A stretch of DNA of 39,147 nt from Martelella mediterranea (lineage in GTDB: Bacteria > Pseudomonadota > Alphaproteobacteria > Rhizobiales > Rhizobiaceae): positions 1-39,147 of the forward strand of contig NZ_SMAR01000035.1 of assembly GCF_004342225.1 (NCBI RefSeq), given 5' to 3'. The notes under the pieces are model-generated. The model made no database searches. It was not told the DNA's origin and saw nothing but the letters and a program-made list of their open reading frames with translations. Numbering within the stretch: position 1 is the first letter of the stretch; the number at the start of each line of letters is the position of its first letter. Positions 15,241-24,184 of the stretch are shown piece after piece. A program made the position numbers and the translations under genes.

Positions 15241-16245
15241 TTAGACGGTCTGCCGCTCGACCAGTTCGACGGGCAGCACGACGTCCTCGACAGCGATCTG
15301 CGGCTGCTCTATCCGGCTGATCAGCAGATCGACCGCCGCGGCCGCCAGATTTTCGATCGGATGTTTCAGCGTCGTCAGACCAAGGCAGTGCGAGACCGTC
15401 GGCGTGTCATCCACGCCGAGGATCGAGACCTCGCCGGGCACTGAAATTCCAAGCGTCCGGCTTTCCGACAGGATGCCGAGCGCGACGACATCGTTGAGGC
15501 AGAAATAGGCGTCAGGTAAGGTGCCGGCGGCGTGGTCGCGCGCGACAACCGTGCGGCCGAGTTTCTCGTCCATCCGGCCGTATTCGACGGAAAAGGCGAT
15601 CCCCATTTCTGCCGCCTTGCCGCGCGCGCCTTCCACGCGCTCATCGAAACCGATGACCTGTTTCGGCGGAAAGCTCAGTACCTTTATGCTACGGCACTTG
15701 CGTGCCAGTCGTTCGAAGCCCAGTCGCCCGGACTGGACGTCGTCCACGCTGACGCTGGGAATGGCCGTCTGTTCCGAGAATTTACCGATCGAAACAACCG
15801 CCATATTGGCTTCCACGCGTCGTAAATCAGTACGCGCCGCCTCGGTGGCCTTTACGATGACTCCATCGATGAGCCTCTGATTTTGCCAGAGATCGGCAGG
15901 GTCGAGCAGCATCAATGTGTAGTCTCGTTCCTTGACCGCTCGCGCGACCATTTTGGCGAAATACATGAAGTAGAGATCTTCGAAGTAATAATCGTAATTG
16001 CTGGCGTCCCAGGCCAGCGCGATGGTCCGCGTCCGGCCGGTTGAAAGCGAACGGGCGAGCGGATCGATGGTGTAGCCGAGCTGTTGCAGTGCTTCCTCGA
16101 TCCGCTTTTGGGTTTTGGTCCCCATCCGGTTCAGCTTGCCATTCATAAACAGCGAGACGGTGCTCTTAGAAACACCGGCCAGCGTCGCAACATCCGCCAG
16201 CGTCGACCTCGGCCCGGAGAATTTGTCTTTGATTTCGTCGACCAT
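15241..16245 (-). CDS. LacI-family repressor 2
   Basis: The 334-residue protein has the HTH TLADVATLAGVSKSTVSLFM near residues 15-34 and an effector domain ending LGVDDTPTVSHCLGLTTLKH. I chose the ATG at 16245 (MVDEIKDKF); the TTG at 16320 would start inside the palindromic operator. It is divergent from module B and probably controls it through the GTCAACCGGTTGAC sites at 16302-16329. It is clearly less related to repressors 1 and 3 than they are to each other: a longer N-terminus, SLFMNGKLNRMG in place of SRVVNxxxxV, and a different operator. It converges with the fructokinase gene, 19 bases apart. Confidence 0.9.
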   Translation of the reverse strand: MVDEIKDKFSGPRSTLADVATLAGVSKSTVSLFMNGKLNRMGTKTQKRIEEALQQLGYTIDPLARSLSTGRTRTIALAWDASNYDYYFEDLYFMYFAKMVARAVKERDYTLMLLDPADLWQNQRLIDGVIVKATEAARTDLRRVEANMAVVSIGKFSEQTAIPSVSVDDVQSGRLGFERLARKCRSIKVLSFPPKQVIGFDERVEGARGKAAEMGIAFSVEYGRMDEKLGRTVVARDHAAGTLPDAYFCLNDVVALGILSESRTLGISVPGEVSILGVDDTPTVSHCLGLTTLKHPIENLAAAAVDLLISRIEQPQIAVEDVVLPVELVERQTV

Positions 16246-16301
16246 GAACACGTCCAGAGATGGGTAGAGCGTCTTTTTAGTGAATGTGATGCGGTTTTGG
16301 A

Positions 16302-16352
16302 AGTCAACCGGTTTAGTCAACCGGTTGACAAGATCGATTTTCCGGCTCTAAA
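16302..16352 (+). promoter_or_regulatory. Module B promoter and tandem palindromic operator
   Basis: A perfect 14-base palindrome GTCAACCGGTTGAC (16316-16329) is directly preceded by a degenerate copy GTCAACCGGTTTAG (16302-16315). The right half contains a consensus -35 box TTGACA (16325-16330); a possible -10 is TCTAAA (16347-16352, 16-base spacer). The sites lie between LacI repressor 2 and the first gene of module B, so they are the likely operators. A GGTT/AACC centre with CG in the middle fits LacI-family sites. Confidence 0.7.
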
Positions 16353-16393
16353 TGGTTCTCAAGCAACGCAGGACGCGCTTTAGGGAGCAGGCA

Positions 16394-17824
16394 TTGAGCA
16401 TATTCTATCGCCCGGAAGAGGCATGGGTCGGTGATGCGATCCCCGTCTTCGACGGCACCTACAAGATTTACTTTCTTGCCGACCGGCGCGCCGGCGGAAC
16501 CTATGGCGAAAACACGTCCTGGGACATGGTTGAAACCGTCGATATGGTGCGTTTCACCGAACATGGTACGGCCCTTCCGCACGGCACGGCCACGGCGCCC
16601 GACCGCAATGCCTATACCGGGTCGGTTCTGACGGACCGCGATGGCAAGCGGCATATTTTCTACACCGGCCACAACCCCGACATCACCGAGGACGAGCTCC
16701 CGCTTCAGGTCGTTCTCCACGCGTCCAGCGACGATGGCATCACATGGGAAAAGACGTCGGGTTTTGCGCTCTACAGCAAGAACGACCGGTACGAACGTCA
16801 CGACTGGCGCGATCCGTTCGTGTTTTGGTCGGATGAAAAGGCTTGCTACATCATGCTTGTGACAGCGCGACTGAAAGGCGCAAGCGCTCACACCGGCGGC
16901 TGCATCGCAGCGCTGCATTCGCACGACCTCGTCCATTGGGAAGAGGTCGAGCCATTCTTTGCACCCGACCAGTATATCACGCTGGAGTGCCCGGATTATT
17001 TCCGGATGGGCGACTGGCACTATCTGGTCTATTCGACATTTTCGGAGCGTTTTGTGACGCATTGGCGCAAGGCCCGCTCGCTTGATGGCCCGTGGCTTTC
17101 CGTTCCCGGCGACACCTTCGATGCACGTGGCTGTTACGCGCTTAAAACGGCCGGAGAAGACAGCGGCCGGCGCTTCGCATTCGGTTGGGTTCCCACCAAA
17201 AAGGGAGAGACCGATTACGGACCGTGGGAATGGGCGGGGACCCTGATTGCCCACGACATCTGGCAGGACCGCAACGGCGACCTGTTTAGCCGCTTGCCGG
17301 AAGCTCTGGTCGGATCGTTTTCCGATCCCGCGCCTCTTGATGTCCCTTTCAACGACGACGGCTGGCGTATTGGCCGGGTCGATGGTCAGGACAGGCTGAC
17401 GCTCGCCGATACGCCGGAAAAATGCCTCGTCGAGACCAACTTTTCAGACTGGAACGACGCACAGAGCTTCGGCATCGCGCTCCGTTGTGATCCTGACTTC
17501 GACAAGGGCTATTTCATCCGTTTCGAACCGGCCTTCAATCGCATGACGTTCGATATGTGGCCGCGACAGGAACCGGGCGAGTTCCAGTGGCAGATCGCCG
17601 GGGATCGGCCGCAAATGGTGGAGCTGGAGCGCTGGATCGATTTTCCGGCAACTGCCAGGCTCAACCTCAAGATCGTGATCGACGGCGACATTCTGATGGC
17701 CAACGTCAATGACCGCGTCACCATGACGACGCGGATTTACAACCATCGCGACGGCAAGATCGCCGCTTTTTGCAATGGGGGCGGTGTAACCGTGCACAGC
17801 CCTTCGGTGAAGACCGCACCGTAA
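16394..17824 (+). CDS. GH32-type glycosidase, variant nucleophile motif
   Basis: The 476-residue enzyme belongs to the GH32 (clan GH-J) propeller fold but lacks the WMNDPNG motif. In its place stands AWVGDAIPV near the N-terminus, with Asp14 as presumptive nucleophile. WRDP (Asp140) and ECPD (Glu198) complete the triad. Residues about 300-476 look like the C-terminal beta-sandwich. I chose the TTG at 16394: AGGGAG lies 6 bases upstream, and the ATG at 16352 overlaps the predicted -10 box. There is no signal peptide. It is the first gene of module B. This subgroup of GH32 is poorly characterised; a beta-fructofuranosidase acting on an unusual fructose disaccharide is the likely role. Confidence 0.8.
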   Translation: MSIFYRPEEAWVGDAIPVFDGTYKIYFLADRRAGGTYGENTSWDMVETVDMVRFTEHGTALPHGTATAPDRNAYTGSVLTDRDGKRHIFYTGHNPDITEDELPLQVVLHASSDDGITWEKTSGFALYSKNDRYERHDWRDPFVFWSDEKACYIMLVTARLKGASAHTGGCIAALHSHDLVHWEEVEPFFAPDQYITLECPDYFRMGDWHYLVYSTFSERFVTHWRKARSLDGPWLSVPGDTFDARGCYALKTAGEDSGRRFAFGWVPTKKGETDYGPWEWAGTLIAHDIWQDRNGDLFSRLPEALVGSFSDPAPLDVPFNDDGWRIGRVDGQDRLTLADTPEKCLVETNFSDWNDAQSFGIALRCDPDFDKGYFIRFEPAFNRMTFDMWPRQEPGEFQWQIAGDRPQMVELERWIDFPATARLNLKIVIDGDILMANVNDRVTMTTRIYNHRDGKIAAFCNGGGVTVHSPSVKTAP

Positions 17825-17849
17825 CCGGTCGGCAATTGTGGAGGAACAC

Positions 17850-19103
17850 ATGAAGAAATACAGCAAACTGATGACATCGTCGGCTCTGGTGGTCGGCGCC
17901 ATGATGATTTCGTCGGGCCTGGCCCAGGCAAGGGAACTGGTCTGGCTTTCGGCGCGCCCTGAAAACGGCGCCATCGTACAAACCGTGCGCGAACTCGCCG
18001 ACGCATACGCTGCAGACCATCCGGATTTTTCCCTCGACATTCAGGTGACGGCGGACCGCGCATCCTATCTGACGAAACTGCGCACGCTGATCGCTTCCGG
18101 CGAAGTACCCGACTTCTTCGACACCGACGCCGACCCGTTCGCGCGCCAGCTGGCGGATGCCGGTCTGATGGTCGACATGGCCGCTTTTCTCGATGAAGAG
18201 GGGCTGACGGACCGGTTTTACGAGCCTGCGATCCGCTATCAGCAGTTTTCCGATGGCAGCCTCTACCTTCTGCCGCTGGAATATCATCTCGAAATGACCT
18301 GGTACAACAAGGCCATGTTCGAGAAATACGGGCTTTCCGTACCGGAAACGCTGGACGACATGCTGGCGCTCAACACATCGCTGTCCGAAGACGGCGTCAC
18401 ACCGATCGCCATCTCGGGCACGGATGCCTGGCCGATGCTGCGCTATCTGGCCATGGTGCCGTTCCGCGATACCGGCAATGACTTCATCCGCAACCTTGCC
18501 GATGGCGACCTCGACACGGAGATGGCGACCAAGGCCGCTGACTTCTTCCAGGCGGTCTCACAGGGCTTTCAGCCGGGCTTCATCTCCACCGATTACGTGA
18601 CCGCGCGCAACATGTTCATCAATGGCGAAGCGGCAATGTACCGTATGGGAACCTGGGAACTTGCGACCTTCTCCAATGACGCCTTGCCGGAAGCCATGAA
18701 AAACAATGTCGGCTATTTCTATCTGCCGACAACGCCTGACGCCGTCACACCCGATAACGAGTTCTTCGGCAACAGCGGCATTGGCATGGCCGCATTCTCC
18801 GGCAGTTTCGACGATGAGGCCAAGGATTTCCTGTCTTATCTGCTGGAGAACTATTCCGATATCTATGTCGCGAAAAAGCAGCTGTCTCCGCTGAAATTCG
18901 AGCTGAAGGACGGCGTCACCTACGATCCGCTCTTTGTCGAGATCAAGCATGACGCTGACAATTACGGCGAGGAGTTTGCCAAGCCGTGGGACACCTTGCT
19001 CAGCCCTGACGCCAATCGCGTTATCAACGATGTGGCGTTCCGGCTGGCGACCGGTCAGATATCATCCGAAGCATTCGTGTCAGAGCTTGGGCGCCTGAAA
19101 TAA
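17850..19103 (+). CDS. Sugar-binding protein of ABC importer B (CUT1)
   Basis: The 417-residue family 1 solute-binding protein has a clear signal peptide (MKKYSKLMTSSALVVGAMMI then SSGLAQA, cut before RELVWLSARPENG). Visible features are SYLTKLRTLIASGEVPDFF, the ligand-lobe block LPLEYHLEMTWYNKAMFEKY and NGEAAMYRMGTWE near residue 255. The ATG at 17850 is preceded by GGAGG. It lies 25 bases after the GH32-type gene, and a strong hairpin separates it from the permeases. Substrate is not visible; the GH172 in the same operon suggests a difructose anhydride or other furanoside. Confidence 0.9.
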   Translation: MKKYSKLMTSSALVVGAMMISSGLAQARELVWLSARPENGAIVQTVRELADAYAADHPDFSLDIQVTADRASYLTKLRTLIASGEVPDFFDTDADPFARQLADAGLMVDMAAFLDEEGLTDRFYEPAIRYQQFSDGSLYLLPLEYHLEMTWYNKAMFEKYGLSVPETLDDMLALNTSLSEDGVTPIAISGTDAWPMLRYLAMVPFRDTGNDFIRNLADGDLDTEMATKAADFFQAVSQGFQPGFISTDYVTARNMFINGEAAMYRMGTWELATFSNDALPEAMKNNVGYFYLPTTPDAVTPDNEFFGNSGIGMAAFSGSFDDEAKDFLSYLLENYSDIYVAKKQLSPLKFELKDGVTYDPLFVEIKHDADNYGEEFAKPWDTLLSPDANRVINDVAFRLATGQISSEAFVSELGRLK

Positions 19104-19131
19104 CAGGTATTCGACCAATCCGCCTGACACA

Positions 19132-19165
19132 GGAACCGCCCCCGTTGACCGCCGGGGGCGGTTCC
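19132..19165 (+). promoter_or_regulatory. 12-base-pair stem-loop between binding protein B and permeases
   Basis: GGAACCGCCCCC (19132-19143) and GGGGGCGGTTCC (19154-19165) form a perfect 12-pair stem with a 10-base loop, followed by CAGAAAAAAG. There is no U-tract, so it is more likely an mRNA 3'-end stabiliser or partial attenuator than a full terminator; the permease follows after 20 bases. Confidence 0.7.
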
Positions 19166-19185
19166 CAGAAAAAAGGGAGGGCCAC

Positions 19186-20067
19186 ATGAAAATCCTGCAA
19201 AACCGGGTGAGCTGGCTCATTTTTGTCGGCCCTGCGCTTGCCTATTACGGCGTCATCGTCCTTTTTCCGATCCTGCAATCGCTGTGGTTGAGCCTGTTCA
19301 GCTGGAACGGCATCACGCCGGCGAAATTCGCGGGACTCGCAAACTATCGGGAAATGCTGGGAGATCGCTTCTTCTGGGAGGCCGTCCGCCACAACCTCGT
19401 CTATGTCGTGGTCGTGGTCGCCACCCAGATCCTCGGCGGGCTCCTGCTTGCCTTGATCCTGCTCAACCTCCGGCGCGGGCAGAACCTCGTCAAGACGCTG
19501 TTCTATGTGCCGGTAATCATCGTCACCGTCGCTATCGCCCAGATGTTCCGGATGATCTATTCGCTGCAGCCCGAAGGACTGATCAACGTCGTTCTTTCAT
19601 TCCTCGGCCTCGGTGGATTTACCGATGCCTGGCTGTCGAACCCGCACACCGCCCTTTTCGCGGTTTCCCTTCCCGAAGGATGGCGGTTTACCGGCCTCTA
19701 CATGATCATCTTCCATGCGGCACTGATGGCGATCCCGTCGGAACTGGAAGATGCCGCGCGGATCGAGGGCGTGAACGAGCTGCAGCTCAACTGGTACATC
19801 CGCCTTCCGTTCATTCGCAATATCCTGCTGCTCGCGACCGTCATGGCGACGACGGGCGCGCTGCGCGGCTTCGATATCCCCTACATCATCAATGCGCCGT
19901 CCGGTTACACCGAGATCGTCACCACCTACATGTACGACAAGGCGTTCTCCAGCCTCCAATATGGCTATGGCAGCGCGATTTCCATCTTCATCATTTTCGA
20001 ATGCGTCGTGTTCGTCCTCATGCTCGGCGTACTGCGAAAACTGTGGACGCGGAGGGCCTCGCTATGA
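19186..20067 (+). CDS. ABC permease B1 (MalF/UgpA type)
   Basis: The 293-residue membrane protein begins MKILQNRVSWLIFVGPALAY after a GGGAGG ribosome site. It has six predicted helices and the EAA loop EDAARIEGVNELQLNWYIRL near residue 185, which docks the ATPase. Its stop overlaps the start of B2 (ATGA). Part of CUT1 importer B. Confidence 0.92.
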   Translation: MKILQNRVSWLIFVGPALAYYGVIVLFPILQSLWLSLFSWNGITPAKFAGLANYREMLGDRFFWEAVRHNLVYVVVVVATQILGGLLLALILLNLRRGQNLVKTLFYVPVIIVTVAIAQMFRMIYSLQPEGLINVVLSFLGLGGFTDAWLSNPHTALFAVSLPEGWRFTGLYMIIFHAALMAIPSELEDAARIEGVNELQLNWYIRLPFIRNILLLATVMATTGALRGFDIPYIINAPSGYTEIVTTYMYDKAFSSLQYGYGSAISIFIIFECVVFVLMLGVLRKLWTRRASL

Positions 20068-20888
20068 GACGCCTGAAACGCAATATCTTTCTGGTCGTGG
20101 TGGTGGCCCTGCTTCTGGTCCAGCTGTTCCCGATCCTCTGGCTTCTGCTGTCGAGCTTCAAGCCTTCGCTGGCGCTGACATCCGCGCCCTTCTCCATCGG
20201 CACGGATTTCACGCTCGCAAATTATGCCGGCGTTCTGCGGGACAGCGACATTTTCATCTATATCCGCAACACCGCCATCGTGACCTTCATCAGCATCGCG
20301 CTGATCGTCATCTTGAGCGCGGGCGCGGGTTTCGCGCTGGAAATCATGGAGATCCGGCTGAACGGGCCGATCTCTACCCTGTTTCTGGTGGGGATCATGA
20401 TCCCGATCCAGGTATCGCTGATCCCGCTCTTCTCGATGTACCGGGATTTGCACCTGCTCAACAGCTATGACGCGCTGATCCTGCCGCAGGTCGGCTTCGC
20501 CCTGCCGCTGTCGATCCTGATCTTCCAGAACTTCTACCGTTATATTCCGCGCGAACTGATCGAGGCGGCGGTCATCGATGGCTGTAACATCTATCAGATG
20601 TTCTTCCGGGTGCTCCTGCCCTTGATGAAGAATGTGACGCTGACCGTCGCATCGCTGCAATTCGTGTTCATATGGAATGACTTCGTCTTTTCCAACACAT
20701 TCACCAATTCCACCCAGTACAAGACAATCGCCGTCGGCCTGCAGGAATTCATCGGTGCCTTCGGCGCAACCGATTGGGGACAGACCTACGCCGCGATCTG
20801 CATCAGCCTTCTGCCCGTTCTCCTTATCTATCTTCTGCTCAACAAGCAGATGATGGAAGGCATCGCGGCCGGCGCCGTCAAAGGATAA
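20064..20888 (+). CDS. ABC permease B2 (MalG/UgpE type)
   Basis: The 274-residue protein begins MRRLKRNIFLVVVVALLLVQ. It has six hydrophobic helices, the EAA-type loop IEAAVIDGCNIYQMFFRVLL and the MalG-type C-terminus AAGAVKG. Its ATG overlaps the B1 stop. The frame is open further upstream, but that part is a shadow of B1. The GH172 gene follows 5 bases after the stop. Confidence 0.92.
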   Translation: MRRLKRNIFLVVVVALLLVQLFPILWLLLSSFKPSLALTSAPFSIGTDFTLANYAGVLRDSDIFIYIRNTAIVTFISIALIVILSAGAGFALEIMEIRLNGPISTLFLVGIMIPIQVSLIPLFSMYRDLHLLNSYDALILPQVGFALPLSILIFQNFYRYIPRELIEAAVIDGCNIYQMFFRVLLPLMKNVTLTVASLQFVFIWNDFVFSNTFTNSTQYKTIAVGLQEFIGAFGATDWGQTYAAICISLLPVLLIYLLLNKQMMEGIAAGAVKG

Positions 20889-20893
20889 TCATC

Positions 20894-21988
20894 ATGTCGA
20901 TCGGCAATCTTAACGATATCTTCCGTCCGGCCGAGGGGCGCTCACGAGCCATCACCGCGGAAAATCCGACGGGTGCCAAGGGCGCGGGCGGCAAGGCCGC
21001 CGGACCGCTGGGAGTTGCCCGCAAGGGCCGTGCCTTCCTGCCTCTGCCTGCGGGTGCGGAACTGACGCTGTGCGACATTCGCACGCCCGGCATCATCACC
21101 CACATCTGGTGCACCACCTTCGACCAGACCGAAAAACACTGGTTCGCGCTGCGCAATATCGTTTTGCGGATGTACTGGGACGACGAGGAGACACCCTCGG
21201 TGGAAGCCCCGCTCGGCGACTTCTTCTGCAATGGCTTCGGTGAACGGGCAATCGTCAACTCGCTACCCGTTGTCGTCAATCCCACCGGCGGGATGAACTG
21301 TTATTTCCCGATGCCCTTCCGCAAGTCGGGTCGCATCACCGTCACCTCCGAACACCCGGAAGACATCGAGGCCTTCTTCTACCAGATCGACTATACGGAA
21401 AAGGACAGCCTTCCGGAGGACACCGAATATTTCCATGCCGCTTTCCGGCGCGAGAACCCCACCGCGCCCGGTCAGGATTTCGTCATCGTCGACAATATCC
21501 GCGGACGCGGGAAATATGTCGGCACCTTTCTCGCCTGGACGTCACTCGAACGCTTCTGGTACGGCGAAGGCGAGGTCAAGTTCTACATCGACGGCGACTG
21601 GGAGTGGCCGACGATCTGCGGAACCGGAGCCGAAGACTATTTCGGCGGGGCATGGGGTTTTGTAACCCCTAACAACGGCGCCGCCGTGGCAGAACAGACC
21701 TATTCCACACCGTTCATGGGTTTTCCCCAATTCGTCACCCGCGACAAGGTGCGCGCGCATATCTACGATGGCGCTGCCTTGCCGATGCGCGGCTTCTACC
21801 GCTGGCATTTGCCGGACCCCATCCTATTTGAAAGCGACCTCAAGGTGACCGTGCAGCAGATCGGCCATGACGGGCTGCGCCTGTTCGAGCGCAGCGACGA
21901 TCTTTGCGCCGTTGCCTACTGGTATCAGCGCGAACCCCATGCCGCCTTCAAGCCGTTACCCGATGCGGCCGGACGCCGGCCCAGGTGA
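20894..21988 (+). CDS. GH172 (DUF2961) glycosidase, candidate difructose-anhydride hydrolase B
   Basis: The 364-residue protein matches DUF2961, now family GH172. The founding member, alpha-FFase1 of Bifidobacterium dentium, makes and hydrolyses difructose dianhydride I; other members act on D-arabinofuranosides. Conserved blocks are LCDIRTPGIITHIWCTTF, YWDDEETPSVEAPLGDFF, FWYGEGEVKFYIDGD and CGTGAEDYFGGAWGF. The two acidic positions expected to form the catalytic pair fall in WYGEG (Glu225) and GTGAED (Glu247). There is no signal peptide, so it acts in the cytoplasm. It sits inside importer operon B between permease and ATPase, with AAAGGA before the ATG. It is only loosely similar to the second GH172 here and lacks that protein's C-terminal extension. 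Confidence 0.88.
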   Translation: MSIGNLNDIFRPAEGRSRAITAENPTGAKGAGGKAAGPLGVARKGRAFLPLPAGAELTLCDIRTPGIITHIWCTTFDQTEKHWFALRNIVLRMYWDDEETPSVEAPLGDFFCNGFGERAIVNSLPVVVNPTGGMNCYFPMPFRKSGRITVTSEHPEDIEAFFYQIDYTEKDSLPEDTEYFHAAFRRENPTAPGQDFVIVDNIRGRGKYVGTFLAWTSLERFWYGEGEVKFYIDGDWEWPTICGTGAEDYFGGAWGFVTPNNGAAVAEQTYSTPFMGFPQFVTRDKVRAHIYDGAALPMRGFYRWHLPDPILFESDLKVTVQQIGHDGLRLFERSDDLCAVAYWYQREPHAAFKPLPDAAGRRPR

Positions 21989-22013
21989 TCGGGCCATCTA
22001 GAAGGATTTACAA

Positions 22014-23084
22014 ATGTCTACCATTTCACTTCGAAAGCTGCAGAAGTCCTATGGCGCCGCGCATGTGCTGAGGGATATCGACCTTGAAGTTGAGGACGGG
22101 GCGTTCGTTGTTTTTGTCGGCCCCTCGGGATGCGGCAAGTCCACATTGCTCAGGATGATCTCCGGGCTCGATACGCCGAGCGGCGGCGAGATCTTCATCG
22201 ATGGCAACCTCGTCAACGATGTCGACCCGAAGGGGCGCGGCATTGCCATGGTCTTCCAGTCATATGCGCTCTATCCGCATATGACGGTGGCCGAGAACAT
22301 GGGCTTCGGACTGAAGATCGAGGGACGCCCGAAAGAGGAAATCCAGGCCACCGTCGGGAAGGTCGCCCAAACCCTGCAACTTGAGCCACTGCTCAAGCGC
22401 ATGCCCCGGGATCTTTCGGGCGGACAGCGTCAGCGCGTTGCTATCGGAAGGGCGATCGTGCGCGACCCGAACGTCTTCCTTTTCGACGAGCCACTGTCGA
22501 ACCTCGATGCGGAACTGCGTATCGAGATGCGTCAGGAGATCGCCCGTCTGCACAAGCAGCTCGATGCGACGATGATCTATGTCACCCACGACCAGGTCGA
22601 AGCGATGACGCTCGCCGACAAGATCGTGGTGCTGCGCGCGGGCAGGGTCGAACAGGTGGGCAATCCCATCGAACTCTACGAAAACCCGGCCAATGAATTC
22701 GTCGCCGGGTTTATCGGCTCACCGAAAATGAATATGTTCGACGTCACGGTAACGGACTTTGTTGACGGCAACACAACTGTTGCCTTCGCCGACGGCACGC
22801 AGATCGCCATTCCAACAGCATCTTCGCCCTCTTCCGGCGACAGGCTTCGCTGCGGTATCCGCCCTGAGCATATTTCGCCGCAAAAGGGGGGGACGCCGTT
22901 TGCTGTCGAGGTCGTGGAGCGGCTGGGCCACGGGACCTATCTTTACGGCGGCTTTCTGGGTGGCGAGAAAATCTGCCTCTCCCTTCCGCAGGATTACGCT
23001 GCCGCTGCCGATGAAACGATCGGCGTCGCCTTTGACCGTGACAAGGCGCGCCTGTTCGACCAGGACGGAAAACGTGTTTACTGA
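22014..23084 (+). CDS. ABC ATPase B (UgpC/MalK family)
   Basis: The 356-residue protein has Walker A GPSGCGKST (36-44), signature LSGGQRQRV (134-142), Walker B FLFDEP with Glu159, H-loop YVTHDQVEAMTL and a C-terminal TOBE/OB regulatory domain (GIRPEHISPQ). It starts MSTISLRKLQKSYG with AAGGA nine bases upstream. It is the last gene of module B, 25 bases after the GH172, and converges with LacI repressor 3. Confidence 0.94.
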   Translation: MSTISLRKLQKSYGAAHVLRDIDLEVEDGAFVVFVGPSGCGKSTLLRMISGLDTPSGGEIFIDGNLVNDVDPKGRGIAMVFQSYALYPHMTVAENMGFGLKIEGRPKEEIQATVGKVAQTLQLEPLLKRMPRDLSGGQRQRVAIGRAIVRDPNVFLFDEPLSNLDAELRIEMRQEIARLHKQLDATMIYVTHDQVEAMTLADKIVVLRAGRVEQVGNPIELYENPANEFVAGFIGSPKMNMFDVTVTDFVDGNTTVAFADGTQIAIPTASSPSSGDRLRCGIRPEHISPQKGGTPFAVEVVERLGHGTYLYGGFLGGEKICLSLPQDYAAAADETIGVAFDRDKARLFDQDGKRVY

Positions 23085-23098
23085 ACGGTCGGACCCGA

Positions 23099-24127
23099 TC
23101 AGACCCTGTTCAGGCGCTGAAGCGATTGCCTCAGCACAGGAACGCAGGGAACGGCGGTCCGGACGGTTTCGACGGGCTGCTTTTCGATGAGTTTCACAAC
23201 GTCGCGCACCGCGCGCTGGCCCATCTCGTAATAGGGAAGCGCCATGGTCGTCAGGCCGGGCCTGATGACGTCGCTGATGACCTGAAAGTCGTCGAATCCG
23301 ACGATGCTGAGATCCTGCGGAACACGCAGGCCCAGCGTTTGCGCCGCAGAAAAGACCTGCAGCGCCAGTTCGTCATTGCCGCAAAGCATGACGGTCGGAC
23401 GATCTTCAAGACTCAGGATCTTCATCGCGTTCTCGTAAGCGACATACCGGTCCTCGAAGACCTTGCCCACCAGACCTTCGACAAACCAGTCCTCCCGCGG
23501 CATAAGCTCCTTAGCCCGCATCAGATCGCGCACACCCGCTTCGCGAAGCCTCGCGGCCAGAATGGTCTGGTTCAGTCGGACATAACCGATCCTGCTGTGG
23601 CCGTGTTCAAACGCCAGCGCTGCGGCGTCATAGCTGCCCTGATAGTCGTCCGGAACAATGGCCGGAACCGGCCGGTCATTCTCAAGGCTGCAGTTGACCA
23701 GAACCGTGGGGACGGCCGGGTCCAGCTCCGCCTCCTCCACCTGGCGATGATACATCGTCACGAAAATGACCGCATCGCAGCGGTGTTCCTTGACCGTCTT
23801 CCAGCACCGCGCTCTTCGCTCCGGCTCGCTCCCGGTGGTTATCGTCAGCAGGGAATAGGGCGTCGCCTCGATCGCGTCGCGAACGCCGCGCACAATGTCG
23901 GTCGAAAACGGTGTGGTCGAAACGGAGTTGGTGACCAGGGCGACGACGCCGGACCGGTTGGTGCGCACCATGCGCGCAGCCCGGTTCGGAACGTAGCCGA
24001 GCTTGGCGATGGCTCTCTCGACGCGCTTGCGGGTCCTCGGGTCGACTTTCGCGTCATTGTGAACGACCCGCGACACCGTCTGGTCCGAAACGCCGGCCTT
24101 CTCGGCGACATCCTTGATGCTGACCAT
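23099..24127 (-). CDS. LacI-family repressor 3
   Basis: The 342-residue protein has the HTH SIKDVAEKAGVSDQTVSRVV at residues 3-22, hinge YVPNRAARMVRTNRS and an effector domain with VSTTPFSTDI and GFDDFQVISDVIRPGLTTMA. The ATG at 24127 has AGAAGG upstream. It is the last gene on the strand of module C, separated from GH116 by a hairpin, and is its likely regulator. It shares much of its sequence with LacI repressor 1 over the whole length, including the DNA-reading helix region, so overlapping operator recognition is plausible. Confidence 0.92.
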   Translation of the reverse strand: MVSIKDVAEKAGVSDQTVSRVVHNDAKVDPRTRKRVERAIAKLGYVPNRAARMVRTNRSGVVALVTNSVSTTPFSTDIVRGVRDAIEATPYSLLTITTGSEPERRARCWKTVKEHRCDAVIFVTMYHRQVEEAELDPAVPTVLVNCSLENDRPVPAIVPDDYQGSYDAAALAFEHGHSRIGYVRLNQTILAARLREAGVRDLMRAKELMPREDWFVEGLVGKVFEDRYVAYENAMKILSLEDRPTVMLCGNDELALQVFSAAQTLGLRVPQDLSIVGFDDFQVISDVIRPGLTTMALPYYEMGQRAVRDVVKLIEKQPVETVRTAVPCVPVLRQSLQRLNRV

Positions 24128-24148
24128 TTCAAGCCTTCTCTCTAAAAT

Positions 24149-24176
24149 CCCGGCCGAACCGCTGTGTCCGGCCGGG
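24149..24176 (-). terminator. Hairpin between GH116 and LacI repressor 3
   Basis: CCCGGCCG (24149-24156) and CGGCCGGG (24169-24176) form an 8-pair stem with a 12-base loop, followed on the minus strand by ATTTTAG. It lies 9 bases after the GH116 stop. The T-run is short, so termination of module C here may be partial, leaving the repressor linked to the operon. Confidence 0.6.
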
Positions 24177-24184
24177 GAACACAT

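Noticed and set aside
19284-20063. N-terminal extension of the permease B2 frame
   Set aside because: The frame is open upstream of ATG 20064, but it overlaps permease B1 out of frame and the permease family begins at MRRLKRN.
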